This document shows, piece by piece, positions 34,254-45,912 of a stretch of 64,000 nt of DNA. The stretch spans positions 1-64,000 of the forward strand of contig JAINUW010000600.1 in NCBI GenBank assembly GCA_020205615.1, read 5' to 3'. Position 1 is the stretch's first letter; each line of letters opens with the position of its first letter. The position numbers were made by a program, and so were the translations under genes. The DNA is from Panax quinquefolius (lineage: Eukaryota; Streptophyta; Magnoliopsida; Apiales; Araliaceae). The notes beneath the pieces are model-generated. The model was not told the origin of the DNA. It worked only from the letters and a program-made list of their open reading frames with translations, and did no database searches.

Positions 34254-35523
34254 TGTTGGTTATATATTTTATGATTTTAATGATGACAATATTATTGGGT
34301 TTATGAATTTGATTTAAATTGTTTGGGCTGATTTAAATTTGTTATATTTTTTTTTGTTGGCCTAAGATTGGAATTATGGCCCATTAGTATATTCTTTTTA
34401 TATTTAAGTTTGCATGTTGCATGTTGCTGAAAAGATCTTTAATATAATTTAGTAATGATATGGAATTCAATTTGAAAAGGAAACTAAATAAGGTAATTGT
34501 TATTAAGTGATTAGCTAGTAACAAACTTTATAAAATATCTCCTTGTTCCTTTATTTAAGGTGTTTTGGTTTAACTTGAAAACATATCCTTGATTTACCAA
34601 ATCTGTTGGACTCTTTAATTGCTAATATCATGGGGTATACCAAATTTGATATAGGTTTCCTATTCTATCTTATGTTCATAACCGTTGGTTAATATTAGTA
34701 GCTAATATTATGGAATTTAAATCATCTGATTTCTTGCAAATAATTATTTTATAGCCGTTGGGTCTCTCTTTATATATAGTCTTATCTCACGGCTAAGCAG
34801 GAAGGATATAAGAAGCTAATTCATGTTGCTATACAGAGAAGAATCCTATTTAGAGCTTTCATTGTTTATTTCCAACTATTCATTGTACTGTCTATAATTC
34901 TTTGTGGCTGGAAAATAAGAAGTCTATTGTAATTTCTTCTATTATATTCAAATTTCTAAGCTTGTTTGACTTGATCGATCCAGTAGTGGATAGGGTCTGT
35001 TCAAAGAGAGCTTTCAAGGTTGTAGAGGTGCAAAGATCTCAGTGGTGAGAAAGGTTGTAGAGGTGCAAAAGGGGTAGAGGTGTCCATCAGTGGAAAGCTT
35101 CTTTGAAATAGGGAGTTCTTTTAATTGTATTTAATTGAATATTAAGTTTAAAAAGAGTCTCCAATCCTAGTTGGGATTGGACGTTGATTAGGCCACTAGA
35201 TTAGAGGATAGGGGCTGAACCACGTAAAAATCTTGGAGTGATTTTTACTTTTGTTTATCTCTTTAACTGTCATTCATGTTCTACATTTTATTTGTTCTTC
35301 ACGCTACTTGAAGTTATACTATTCAGACACTAAAGTAGACAGGTCTAGCTATCTGATAATATTAAACGAAGAACATAAACTAAAGCAGACACTAAAGCAA
35401 ATAGGTGTAGCTGTCTGAATTAAACCTGTAGCATAAAGTTACGAAAAGATTTCACCATTTATCACTTTTAGCTTAAACACCTATTCACCCCCTCCTCTAG
35501 GTGTGCACATACATAGAATTTCA
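34254..35523 (+). repeat. 5' LTR of E4 (SIRE-like)
   Basis: TGTTGGTTATATATT to GAATTTCA, 1270 bp. A TATA box (TATATATA, 34771-34778) follows GTCTCTCTT. Two CAGACAG/CTGTCTG-type hairpins lie near the 3' end, weaker here than in the 3' LTR because of point mutations. Confidence 0.93.
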
Positions 35524-35525
35524 TT

Positions 35526-35541
35526 TGGTATCAAAGCAAGG
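35526..35541 (+). other. Primer-binding site of E4
   Basis: TGGTATCAAAGCAAGG, two bases after the LTR; complement of initiator tRNA-Met with one change. Confidence 0.85.
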
Positions 35542-35583
35542 CTCTACTGATATTGATCGTTGCAGGTCGTAAGGGAAGATCCT

Positions 35584-35904
35584 ATGGCACACCTAAACTT
35601 TCAAGAAGGTCAGTCCACAAGTAGGCCACCGTTGTTGTTCGGAAGTGAAAACTTCAACTTTTGGAAGTTCAGAATGAAGATTTTTCTTAAAAGAGACCCA
35701 TGGGAATGGTGGGTTGTTGAAAATGGACCTATCATTCCTAGAGATGATGATGGCAAACCAAAGGCTCTCATGGAGATGGATGCAAACGAAAGCTATATGT
35801 TTTCCTACAACTCAAGAGCCATGAACACCTTGCTAAGCGGAATGGTCCAAGCTGAAATTGATAAAGTATCTTCGTGCAACACATCAAACGAAATGTGGGA
35901 TACA
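35584..35904 (+). pseudogene. Gag of E4, part 1
   Basis: ATG 35584 (MAHLNFQEGQS). RPPLLFGSENFNFWKFRMKI and WEWWVVENGPIIP are the usual N-terminal gag motifs of SIRE/Copia elements. It is open up to the E4b insertion at 35905 (target site ATACA in a Trp-Asp-Thr stretch) and continues at 47774. Confidence 0.85.
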
Positions 35905-38094
35905 TGTTAGGTTTGTAATATTCAAGAACGCAATCAAATTGCAAAAATTAGCAGAAACGTGTAAAAAATCAGAGTTTAAAATTTTACAAACCATATACCC
36001 GGATCACCCTTTATGCACAATTATTAATTAAACGAAAAGATAAAGAATAAAATCATACCCTTGAAGATCGAGCTTCCTCAGGTACAAGTTCACTCCAATC
36101 CTTTTCGCGTTCAACTTGAATCCACCGAGTTTGGTTCCTTCCTTTGATTAACGTTAGCCACCCAAGTGTTTGGCCTCTAGAGATGATCCATCAAGGAAGA
36201 AAAAGATTCAAGAAGATGGGTGGTTGGCTAAACCCTAGTTTTTCTATCTCTATAGAAAAAGAGCGTACTCTCCAACCATTGGAATTATATCGTATCTTTT
36301 GATATCTGATATAAGACTCCTCTTATATAGATATCAAGTAACCCTATTAAAATAAGGTATTATTTAATTAAACTCTTTTAATTAAATGGGCTCCCTAATC
36401 TTATTAGGGATAATTAATTAAACTCCTTTAACTAATTTTCCCTCCTAATCCTATTAGGAATTAATGAGAGTACTTGTAAGACCCCAACTTATTATTAATG
36501 AAATTTAATTTTCTCTATTTATTATTTTGAAATAGTAAGGGTTGATTTGATTAATGTGGATAGTTAGGGTAAAATACATAAAATATTTCAAAATAAGCAA
36601 GTGGTTATAAAATATTCATTGTTGTCGAGGAATATTCGTTTGGGTCGTGGAATATTAAATCTTTGTCGGGGAATATTAAATGCGGTAGTACTTGACCATG
36701 TGTGGGCCCCATAACTGAAAGCGATTGGATGAAGAAAAGCGACAAATATAAGTTGTTTAAAAATAACAAGCGTAGTTATTACAGATTAATCTTGTTAAAA
36801 TCCTCGTTGGTTAAAAACACGGTAGCTTTGCGGTATTGCACCAATTATTGATTCTTACGTAAGAAGGCACTACTAAATAATGGTTACTGATAATTATCGA
36901 TCAAGATTTTATTTTATTGATTTAATAATTCTTTGCGTTGATATTTTATATTCTTTGTTGTTTCAATAATTGTCATTATACAATTATTTTTCATTATCGA
37001 AGCAATAATTCATATTATCCGAATAATATTATTAGATAACATTATTGGCAATGTCTAGAAAGTTACATCTAAGGAGAGGTTTGGTCACCTAATTGCGCGC
37101 CAGTAAGGAGAAATTCTTATTGGAAAGCCCCCTCTTTCTTGGAAACTGCCTGGTTGTCAATATTGTGATTCTGTAATATTATTTGTGAATAATTAATTAT
37201 TGATTCATATGATGAGGAAAATATTGATTTTATGTGGATATAGATGGAGAAAATTTTTAATGTGACAATTGTTGAAAATTAAAATTTTATCTTTTCTGAT
37301 AAGATAATTCATTTAAAGGTATTATTATATTTTAATAATATAATAATGGTGATATTTTTACAACGAATGTGGGATATATGAGTATACAAGGAGGAAGAGT
37401 ATTTTTGTTGCAATAAATGTTTAAAACATGTTAAACATGTCGGTGGACCCCATTTATTGACTGAAATTTGATTATAGCCTGTAAAATCGCCCGTTTGTGG
37501 ATTTTGGTCAATTTCTATTTGGAATTTGGAAAAACTTTCTTCTGCAAAGTTGTAGAGAATTGAATTTCCTATAAAAACACGCGAGATTCGAATATTCTGA
37601 TGAAAGGGCTATTTATTATGAATTATTGAAGTTCCAAAGCTCCGAAATAATTGATTTTTGGAAGTTTAAATTATTTTAAATTAGAAAAACGTTTTTTCTT
37701 ACTTTTTTCTAGAATGTGGCATGTGTTTGATGGCTGAAATCAGATTCTAGGCATGCGTAGGAAATTTATATAATTATATTATTAATTTATTAAATTTTCG
37801 CTTTGGTGTTCTAAGCAATTTCTATAAATAGGGTGCTTAGGTTAGAATTGAAAATCACACCGTAAACTGAAGTTTTCTTTCTCTATATTATCGGCGTATT
37901 CTTGTGAGTATTTTGAGTATACTTTGAGTATTGTTAGGCAGTGTAAGTTCCTTGAGACTATATACGGTATTCACTAGAAGTCTTAATCTTTCGAGGTAAG
38001 GGATGTTATTTTCTTCTCAAATGATATTATTTCTTCAATATCATTATGCTGAAATATTGGTTGAAATTTTTTATCAAATTTAGAACTTTTTCAT

Positions 38095-38280
38095 ATCGGG
38101 GTTACTATTCATGAGTTACTATTCACGAGTTACTATTCATGAGTTACTATTCACGATTACTATTCACGAGTACTATTAATGAAGCGTGAAGATGTTTTTT
38201 GGAAATTTCTATCTTTTGGTGTAGGAGTTACTATTCACGATATCAAGACTATTCACGTATAATGCACTATTCATAGAAAA
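38095..38280. repeat. Short tandem repeat TTACTATTCAYGAG in the solo LTR
   Basis: About eight degenerate copies of (T)ACTATTCACGAG or ACTATTCATGAG, placed downstream of the TATA box and so probably in the transcribed leader. Confidence 0.75.
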
Positions 38281-38512
38281 ATAAAATTTCTTCTTTTTGT
38301 CCAAAATATCTATTACGGATACTAGCTTTGATTGTATCCATGTTTTGATCATTCTTGAATTTTACACCACTATGATTATTTTTGAGGTATTTTTGGACAT
38401 GGATAAAACAAAGTACGAATCCTTAATCCTTAATCCTTGTCATTTTGTTTCTTTGGATTCGTTTCTTTAAAAATATTTTTCATCGTCCTCGGTCTTAAAT
38501 GATGATATTATT

Positions 38513-38643
38513 GAATATCTTTGGCTGTAGAAGCAAAAGATGAATGATTTTGAAGAATATCTTTGGTAGTAGTGCAAAGATGAAGCAGTGTTTAGATGAA
38601 CATGATTAATGATGAATATCTTTGGCTGTAGTGCAAAGATGAA
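38513..38643. repeat. Three hairpin repeats in the solo LTR
   Basis: GAATATCTTTGGCTGTAG...GCAAAGATGAA occurs near 38513, 38554 and 38612. Each pairs ATCTTTG with CAAAGAT around a short loop. Confidence 0.7.
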
Positions 38644-40489
38644 TATTTGATTCGAGATATATATTGATTGATGTTCTGGGGATAAAAGATAGAGCGATGA
38701 ACTTTTAAATTCATACATAGAAGATAGTAGTTTGCATTCTCTACTTAACTCTTCTAATGAATTATTATTTCATGCATGAATATTGATTTAAAATTTGTTG
38801 TCTATTGTATTCTATTAGATTTTTCCCTGTTGAAGACTAACGGTAATTTGTTGTATATTATCTTAGTCATAATATTCTTTACTGGGCTAGTTGAGCTCAC
38901 CCTTTTCCTTTTTGTTCCATTTTTCTTCTCAGGAGGCGAGAATATAGCGAGTACGAGTCGGGGTATGGAATGAAGGTTTTAGAAAGAATTGTTTAATAGT
39001 CCTCACCATTTTTGTAAAATAATGTATCAATAAATGTGATGAGGATTTATTTGAGTATAGATATTGTCTAGAAGATAATATTTGTATTCAAACTCACAGT
39101 TTTACTGTTGTAATAATAAAGTTGTAGTTGTTTCTGTACTATGTATTGACAACTCAGAATAGGTGATGTATACCTATTTTGGGGGCGTCACAGTACTTAT
39201 ATTAAATTAATTTCTAAACTCTTTTAGAAATTAAAATAATAATAATAATAATTGTAATAATATTAATAAGACTCCTCTTATTAATTTATATTTAATATTT
39301 CTAAAATATTAAATAATAAATACTAAGCTATTTAATTTATTCTATCACCATAGATTAAATTAAATATACATAATATATTATTACAATTATGCCATTAACT
39401 TCTTAAATAATTATTCTTCCTTTTTATGGTGTGACCCTTTAGGTTCTCCATATTAAACCGGTTGTGAATAAATCAATTAGAACAATTCTAATCTTATTTA
39501 AATAAATAATTTAAACAATTAATTTATTTAAATAAATAATATTTATTCTACAATAGGGATAAGCCTCTCCTAGCGATCAACGACTTTCCGGATAATATAG
39601 ATTTCAACATTAATCATAAAAGAACCTTTGAGTAAATAGTTACCGTACAATTCAATCCTTCCACCATACTGATGTCCCAATTAAATATAAGACATGAAAT
39701 TCATCAAGTCTTATTTTATTTAATTATATGTATTTCGATCCTTAAATGCACAACTCAAATAATGCAAATTAGAAACTCCTTTCTAATTTCATTTCGCTTC
39801 GCCAAGGAGGACTCTTTGGGTTGTCATTTATCGAATCACATAGGACATTTCTTTTCTTTTAATAGAAGTGGTAGATTCTTTATTGATCATACATTATCTC
39901 CATATATAACTTATTATACCCAAGCATACCCTTTGATATACCCTAAGGGTCTTAAGGAATAAGTCAAAGTATAACTCATCATACACAAGATACTATGATG
40001 ATCTCAAGTCCAAGGATCACTTGTACTACTATCACTACTGAGGAATTCCTATTGACGAGGCAAGTAAAACTCCATTAGGTATTCCTTAGCGAGCCACGTT
40101 CGATGAACTTATTCTCCAATAAGCACCTACATACTTGCTTTAGTGTCTCCACACAAATGATCATGAGATCAATCATCCTCATCAATGAAGCAAGCAACGT
40201 ATGTACCAATCTATCCGGATTCACTAATCCCAATTTAGTAATCCAATGATTGAGAACTATTTTAGTTTTAAGCTTTCTAAGAATTTAGATCTCATTAGAA
40301 TGATCATCATCATTATTCTAAAAGCATTGCTTAAAACTATGGGTTTATCACATATTATAAAACAAAGACATCATGTAGATAATTAAAAGCCTTTAATAAA
40401 TTAATACTTTTATTAATAAATGAATAAGATTGTTACAAAGTATATGCTTTATCATCAAACATGATTGGCTTGTGTGCATACTACTTTCA

Positions 40490-40505
40490 ATCTCCCACTT
40501 GCACT
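40490..40505 (-). other. Polypurine tract of E4b
   Basis: In the minus sense GTGCAAGTGGGAGAT, directly before the LTR start. This tract form is common in Angela/Tork-type Copia elements. Confidence 0.75.
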
Positions 40506-41780
40506 AAAGCCAATCGTCATGGTATCTCATACTCTTCTTCTCTAAGTGACGATTATCCTGCCATTGGATAAGCTTTAGTTAATGGATATGTAATGTTGTT
40601 CATGAGAGTCCACTATCTCTATAGTGATTTTCCATTTTCAATGATTCTAATAATCAAATGAAAGTGCCACAACACATGTTTAGATTCAAGATGAGACTTA
40701 GGAACTATTCCTAGTTGGTAATGAACTTTTAATCCAAACAATCAACTTGCGACTTCATTTATAGCTATATACTTTGTCTTTATCACTAAACCAAAGAACT
40801 CTTTCTTTGTTTGGAACCTTTCAATTCAACGCACCCTTTGCTCAAGATAACGCTTTACTTTAAAGTGGATTTTTTCATCATCTTGGTGCGTCTGAAAAAC
40901 TTGAGTCTGTTAAGCCCTCTAGTTTTAATTTAGACCCACCATGAATATGATCACATCCTTAGTGTCGGTTAAGCACTTTAAGATGTTTTCAACGACTCAT
41001 AGTGAACTTCTCCATAATATGGTGATCAACATCGGGTCTCATATATTTCATTGCATACATGATTGTCACTCATGCGATCTCTCTTCTTTTAATAGTTTGT
41101 GGGGACTATTAGAGAGATACACTCCATGGCTCATCAACATGAAACATCTCTTGGAGCTTGCCATGCTAAAGCGACTTTAGCATCAAATGAATATACGTTC
41201 CTTGGGTTAAGTCGAGCATCCTCTTAAATCTATCTATATAGATTTATATCCCCAATTAAGATACTCTTCCAAATCATTCATGGAGGAATGTTTAAACAAC
41301 TTTATCTTTTCTTGATTGTAGCATTGGTATGTCATTCCTTATCCGTAGTATATCAACATATAGTACTAGGAATGTCACGATGCTCCCACTGACCCTTTTG
41401 TACACACTAGGTTCATTCTTATTTTTGATAAAATCAAACTCTTTTGATTGCCTCATCAAAACGAATGTTCCATATTTGAGAAACTTGCTTCAATCCATTT
41501 TCTACGAGTGTTCACAACACTTACCTCATCGTATGTAATCTGGATCATCATCTTCTATGATGTGTACCTCATCATCATCATCTATGATGAATCCATACCT
41601 CCGTGTATCTTGATGACTATTCGATTTACAATTAGGTTGTGGTATAATAGGTCTATCTACTGAGTTCCTCTTATTTGACTTATAGTATTTTGTGGTTCTT
41701 GAACTCTTCAAGATCTATTATCCTCCCACTAGCCCTTTTAATGATAAACACCTTTATCTTAGAAGGCAGCGTGTTTCGTA
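40506..41780 (-). pseudogene. RT and RNase H remnant of E4b
   Basis: Minus-strand fragments in shifting frames. The integrase/RT connector (GRR and a YGFIIDDDDEVHIIEDDDP stretch, 41526-41711) is clear. Further on, YIDRFKRMLDLTQGTYI and a following M...V..KSL region (about 41100-41250) match the Copia RT/RNase H linker. Near the polypurine tract, RNase H-type pieces can be seen, followed by an I-like TIGFSASGR end. The catalytic YVDD is not visible. Stops are everywhere. Confidence 0.65.
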
Positions 41781-42730
41781 ACAAACACCTTTTGCTAAGT
41801 AGAATTATAGAACATATACCCTAAACTTACTTTAGGATGTCCCACAAATCTGTACATGTCAAATCTTGTCCCAAGCTTATCCTTTGAAACCTTTTCACAT
41901 AAGTTGGACAACCCCTTATCTTAACATACTTAAGATTAGGAATCCTCCCTGTCCATAACTTTTATGGAGTCTTGGGGCTTGATTTTGAGGTTACCATTTT
42001 CGTAGATATGCAGCCATTTCTAGGACATTATCCCGGAAGGATACTGGAATGTCGGTAAAATCATTATGGACCGCACCATGTCCAACAAGGTACGATTTTT
42101 CATTCAGATACATCAATCAATTATTGCGTATCAGGATGTGTCCATTATGAGAAAACCATTTGAGATGATCTAGAAACTTATTGCACAAGTATTTATTCCT
42201 TGATCTAATCAAAGAATCTTAATACATTGCCAATTTGTTTCACTTCTGAATTCTTTGAACCTTTCAAATAATTCACACTTGTATTTCAACAAATACATAC
42301 ATTCAACTCTTTGAATGATCATGTCCTTTTTCTTATACTAGTTTGTTCAATTTGCAAAATAATTTTTACATAAGTCAGTATATACAAAATCCATTAAGTG
42401 ATATTCGATCCTATACAAAAACATTATTATTATAAATAGAACAACAATTGTTCTTAATTATAATACCAAAGATTTCATTGTCCAACAATAAAATGGAAAT
42501 AATATTTTTAACAAGAACTGGAATACAATAACAACTTATTGACTTAATAGATTTGCTAGTAGGCATTGCTAAACTATAAGTTTCTATGGCTAATATGGCA
42601 ACCTTTACTTGCATTTTCCATACATAGGATTACTTATATTTGTTTAGCTTTCTACTTACGCTTGTTCCTTCATAAATCTATATTTATGACAACCAAAGTC
42701 GGTCTCCAATACCCAAGTAGAACCTTGACT
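41781..42730 (-). pseudogene. Protease/integrase remnant of E4b (shortened)
   Basis: At 42665-42722 STWVLETDFGCHKYRF resembles the STWVLDTGCGSHIC motif at the Copia protease/integrase start. At 41755-41800 a VFVTKHAAF-like motif matches the connector after integrase. Only about 900 bp lie between them, about half the normal length, so part of integrase is deleted. No D-D-E triad could be read. Confidence 0.55.
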
Positions 42731-42779
42731 TAAAGAAAAATTTATTTCAATCATGAACAAAAAAGCGTATTGTAAATAG

Positions 42780-43540
42780 AAACTTCACTAAGCTTCTTTG
42801 GTTAGCCTCTGCAAGATGTTTTCGCAGATTTCTTTCCGGTGTCCGGGCTTATTGCGGTGGAAGCAAGCTCCTTTGCTATCCGTATCGATTTTGTTCTTAT
42901 TATCCTTTGTTTATGCCTTTCTATTTACCTTCTTTGAATCGTTCTTCTTTTCGGAAGATCCTTTGGCCCTACCAAGAAGACTTGATCTTTCTTGGTTTGA
43001 AAGTGACTCTCAACATTTTTCAATATGTTAAGCAAATCGGTGGTGATATCTAGCTTGTTTGTATAAAAATTCACAACAATTGTGAAAGGAGTCCAGGGAG
43101 TGAGTGCAAGATCAAATCTTGGCTCAACTCTCCATCCATGACAAAACCCATTGTCCTAATTGATCAATCAAATTGATTATGTTAAGGACTTTTATGCATC
43201 TTTGTAGTGTCATTAGTCATTCTAGATCGGAAGAGCTCCTTAGATATCGATATCTATTAGTCTACTTTCCTCACCATCAACTACTTGATGTGCGGGAATA
43301 TAGTAGGAGCATCCATAGTTTCATCTTGATTTGAAGCTCGTTACTCGTGGATCTTGAGCATGATGCATTGATCCAATGTGCATCATTTTGCCACTTTCTA
43401 AAAGTAGCAATCTCTTCCTCAGAGGCATTATGCGCAACCATTGCGAGGATAGGCGTATTAAGGACATAAGATAGCTTTTGACTATGAGAACTATTCTCAA
43501 ATTCCTTAACCAATCCATTTAATTTGATCAGGTTAATTTA
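42780..43540 (-). pseudogene. Gag remnant of E4b
   Basis: NWLRNL-type motif (MDWLRNLRIVL, about 43480-43520) and, in a second frame, LSYVLNTPI with EEEIATFRKWQNDA and TSNELQ (43277-43513) are standard Copia gag motifs. A zinc knuckle at about 42825-42870 reads CFHRNKPGHRKEIC, where the second Cys has become Arg. Frameshifts separate the parts. Confidence 0.72.
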
Positions 43541-43783
43541 GCATCTAATATGCTACTGTGATGATAGTAATTTAGACATTGTAAAATTACTGTAAATGAA
43601 TTTGTAATTAACAACATTTTAACATACATTCTTTTATTAATTACCAAAATAAATTAGGTCTTGTTTTAAATTGGTATCTCCCACTATTTTCTTCAAACTA
43701 TATTACCCTCACTTATATAGTTGGCAAAATCTAATTAAAGATTTGCTAGTGAGAATAAGGATCCCATTTCAAATGTATATAGT

Positions 43784-44078
43784 CTTGTGGTGACACAACA
43801 AACTATATATAAATAAATAGGTAGACAACTTTTGTCAATTACATCAACTATGCAACTCCTTTTCTTTTGCCTCTTAGATTATTTTGATCAAGTGGTGGCA
43901 CATCAGAATCAAAATTATCCAAGTTAAGTCCAACCTAGCACTCCATATATTCAAAAAGAAAATACCATCCTTGTGGTGACACAACAAAACAATATTGTTC
44001 AATTTTCTTTATAAGCATCAAATGTGATAAATTAACATCTTAAATACTTAATACTTGCCTTGTGGTGACACAACAAAC
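43784..44078. repeat. Three copies of CTTGTGGTGACACAACAAA
   Basis: At about 43784, 43970 and 44059, separated by unrelated AT-rich sequence. They are well conserved in otherwise drifting DNA. Confidence 0.75.
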
Positions 44079-44783
44079 TCATATTAAATATTTAATACTC
44101 TATTAATTTTATCATGCTAGAAAGCTGACGTTCGATATTCCAAATATCTTTGAGCGCTTAGGACTTAATATAAAAAAAATTGAGGGTTTGTTATTAATAT
44201 GTCTCATCTTGTTTTAGCGCGCATGCATATATATATATAAAATACGCGTTATATTAATGAACATGCGAAGCATGTTTGCATAATATATAATATATATAGT
44301 ATAAGCATGCACATATAGAATACTATATTCTACCGGATTGATTATGGACTTTTATTCTAGTTTGGTTCACTAGAGCCACCAAGTGAACCAAAAGGTCAAA
44401 CCCAGGGGGGCAAGAAATAATATTTAAATATAACTATTACATTTAAAACCGGGCTCCATTACAAAGCGGGTCTTCAAGCTCCTTGTTCCTTGATCTCCAA
44501 TTCTTCTAAATTAATTCTAACTATTCCTATTACAAAACTATTTAAAATAAATAGAAACCTTGATCGCGATCGAGGGAAGTACATAGGAGAGAGATAGAAT
44601 TTACATTAAGAAAAATTAGAGAAGGCGAAAGTCTGCAAACCCCATTTAATAAAACTCATACATTCGTGCATCCAACTAAAATAAAATCCAATCACATTGG
44701 TCGATAGTCCATAATCAATCCCATTTATTATCATACACATCACCATATGCATCAATAAATAACATTCATCTCATGAATAATAA

Positions 44784-44786
<3 letters not shown>

Positions 44787-44822
<36 letters not shown>
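44787..44822. repeat. (TA)n microsatellite
   Basis: About 17 TA units inside the E4b leader. Confidence 0.9.
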
Positions 44823-44824
<2 letters not shown>

Positions 44825-44869
44825 ATATCATTTAATGGGCAAATTTAGTTAGTATAAAATTTAATTTTG

Positions 44870-45420
44870 AATCAAAATAAACTCCTTTATTTTAATCCAA
44901 ATTTAAATTAAAATAAAACTATTTTATTTTAATTTATCCAATTTTGAATAAAATAAACTATTTTATTTTAATCAAAATCTTTAATGAAAATAAACTCCTT
45001 TATTTTAATTAATTACGGAATCAATTCCATATATAAAAAAAAATCTTTTATTAAAGGAAACACGGATTCTCTTTCCTATTCACAAATAAACTCCTTTATT
45101 TTGAATAATATGAAATATTATTCCATATCTAAATAAACTCTTTTATTTAAGGAAAATAGGATTCTCTTTCCAATTCACAAATAAACTCTTTTATTTTGAA
45201 TAATATGAAATCTAATTTCATATCTAAATAAACTCCTTTATTTAAGGAAAGATGGAATACAATTTCAACTCCAATTAGTTATCATGGAATCCAATTCCAA
45301 CTCTAATTAGTTAGCATGAAATTTAATTTTAAAATTAAAATAAATATTTTTATTTTAAGATTAAAATAAACCTTTTATTTTAAAATTAAAATAAACTTTT
45401 ATTTTAATTATAAAATTATT
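44870..45420. repeat. Array of AAATAAA-CTCC-TTTATTT palindromes
   Basis: More than ten copies of AAATAAACTCCTTTATTT or close variants, each able to form a 7 bp stem with a CTCC or CTAT loop. Longer blocks (GGATTCTCTTTCC, AATATGAAATNTAAT) repeat with them. Confidence 0.75.
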
Positions 45421-45898
45421 AATATATATAATAATATATATATTAGTACCGAAACTTAATATATATATATATATATATAATAGTATATAATCCAAGTTGC
45501 CTAGGATAAGTAACCATGCCTAAGGAAATCATGCACGTAAGAATCAACTTTTTGAAAAATAAAACCGACCAAAATAAATAAAAAAAAAAGATCAACGAAA
45601 CTTTTTTCTTCTGGTAGCGATTCCATGCGGTTAGAAGATTTTGGGATTACCGAAGCATGTTACTCCCCTTTTTGAAAACATTTAGCAAGTTGAAGTTGTT
45701 ACAGGATGTCACGTCACCTTGAATAATGCGAATGACGGAAAGCAAAAAAAAATTGGAATTTCCAATTTTAAAAAACAGCTTTCTTTTTTTTTTTTTTTAA
45801 TAAATTTTATACAATAAAATTATGCCCAATTAAATTGTTCTAAACACATATCAATATAGATATTAAATTAAAACAATTAATAATTTACATAAAGGTTT

Positions 45899-45912
45899 GG
45901 CTCTGATGCCAC
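45899..45912 (-). other. Primer-binding site of E4b
   Basis: In the minus sense GTGGCATCAGAGCC, next to the LTR end; complement of initiator tRNA-Met with one change. Confidence 0.85.

Larger units (their letters stand above)
36475..39192 (+). repeat. Solo LTR of a Ty3/Gypsy element
   Basis: TGTAAGACCCC to GGGGGCGTCACA, 2718 bp, with perfect target duplication GTACT (36470-36474 and 39193-39197). There is no primer site, polypurine tract or coding sequence. A clear TATA box CTATAAATAG is at 37822-37831. It was left by recombination between two LTRs of a former full element. The ends resemble the Tekay-like LTRs of this window. It is the innermost of four nested levels. Confidence 0.92.
35905..40489 (-). 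repeat. 3' LTR of E4b, interrupted by a solo LTR
   Basis: In its sense it starts TGAAAGTAGTATGC (40489) and ends AAACCTAACA (35905). Removing 36475-39197 leaves 1862 bp that align with 45913-47773. A TATA-like CTATATAAGA lies at 36321-36330 on the minus strand. Confidence 0.9.
43541..45898 (-). other. Long leader of E4b
   Basis: About 2.35 kb between primer site and gag with no coding potential. It holds three copies of a 19 bp motif (43784-44078), a TA microsatellite (44787-44822) and an array of AAATAAA/TTTATTT palindromes (44870-45420). Such a long structured leader is unusual for Copia. Confidence 0.6.

Noticed and set aside
38467..38718. ORF in the solo LTR
   Set aside because: It is built on the hairpin repeats and has no recognisable domain.
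43784..44078. CRISPR-like array
   Set aside because: Only three copies with unequal spacing in a plant retroelement leader.
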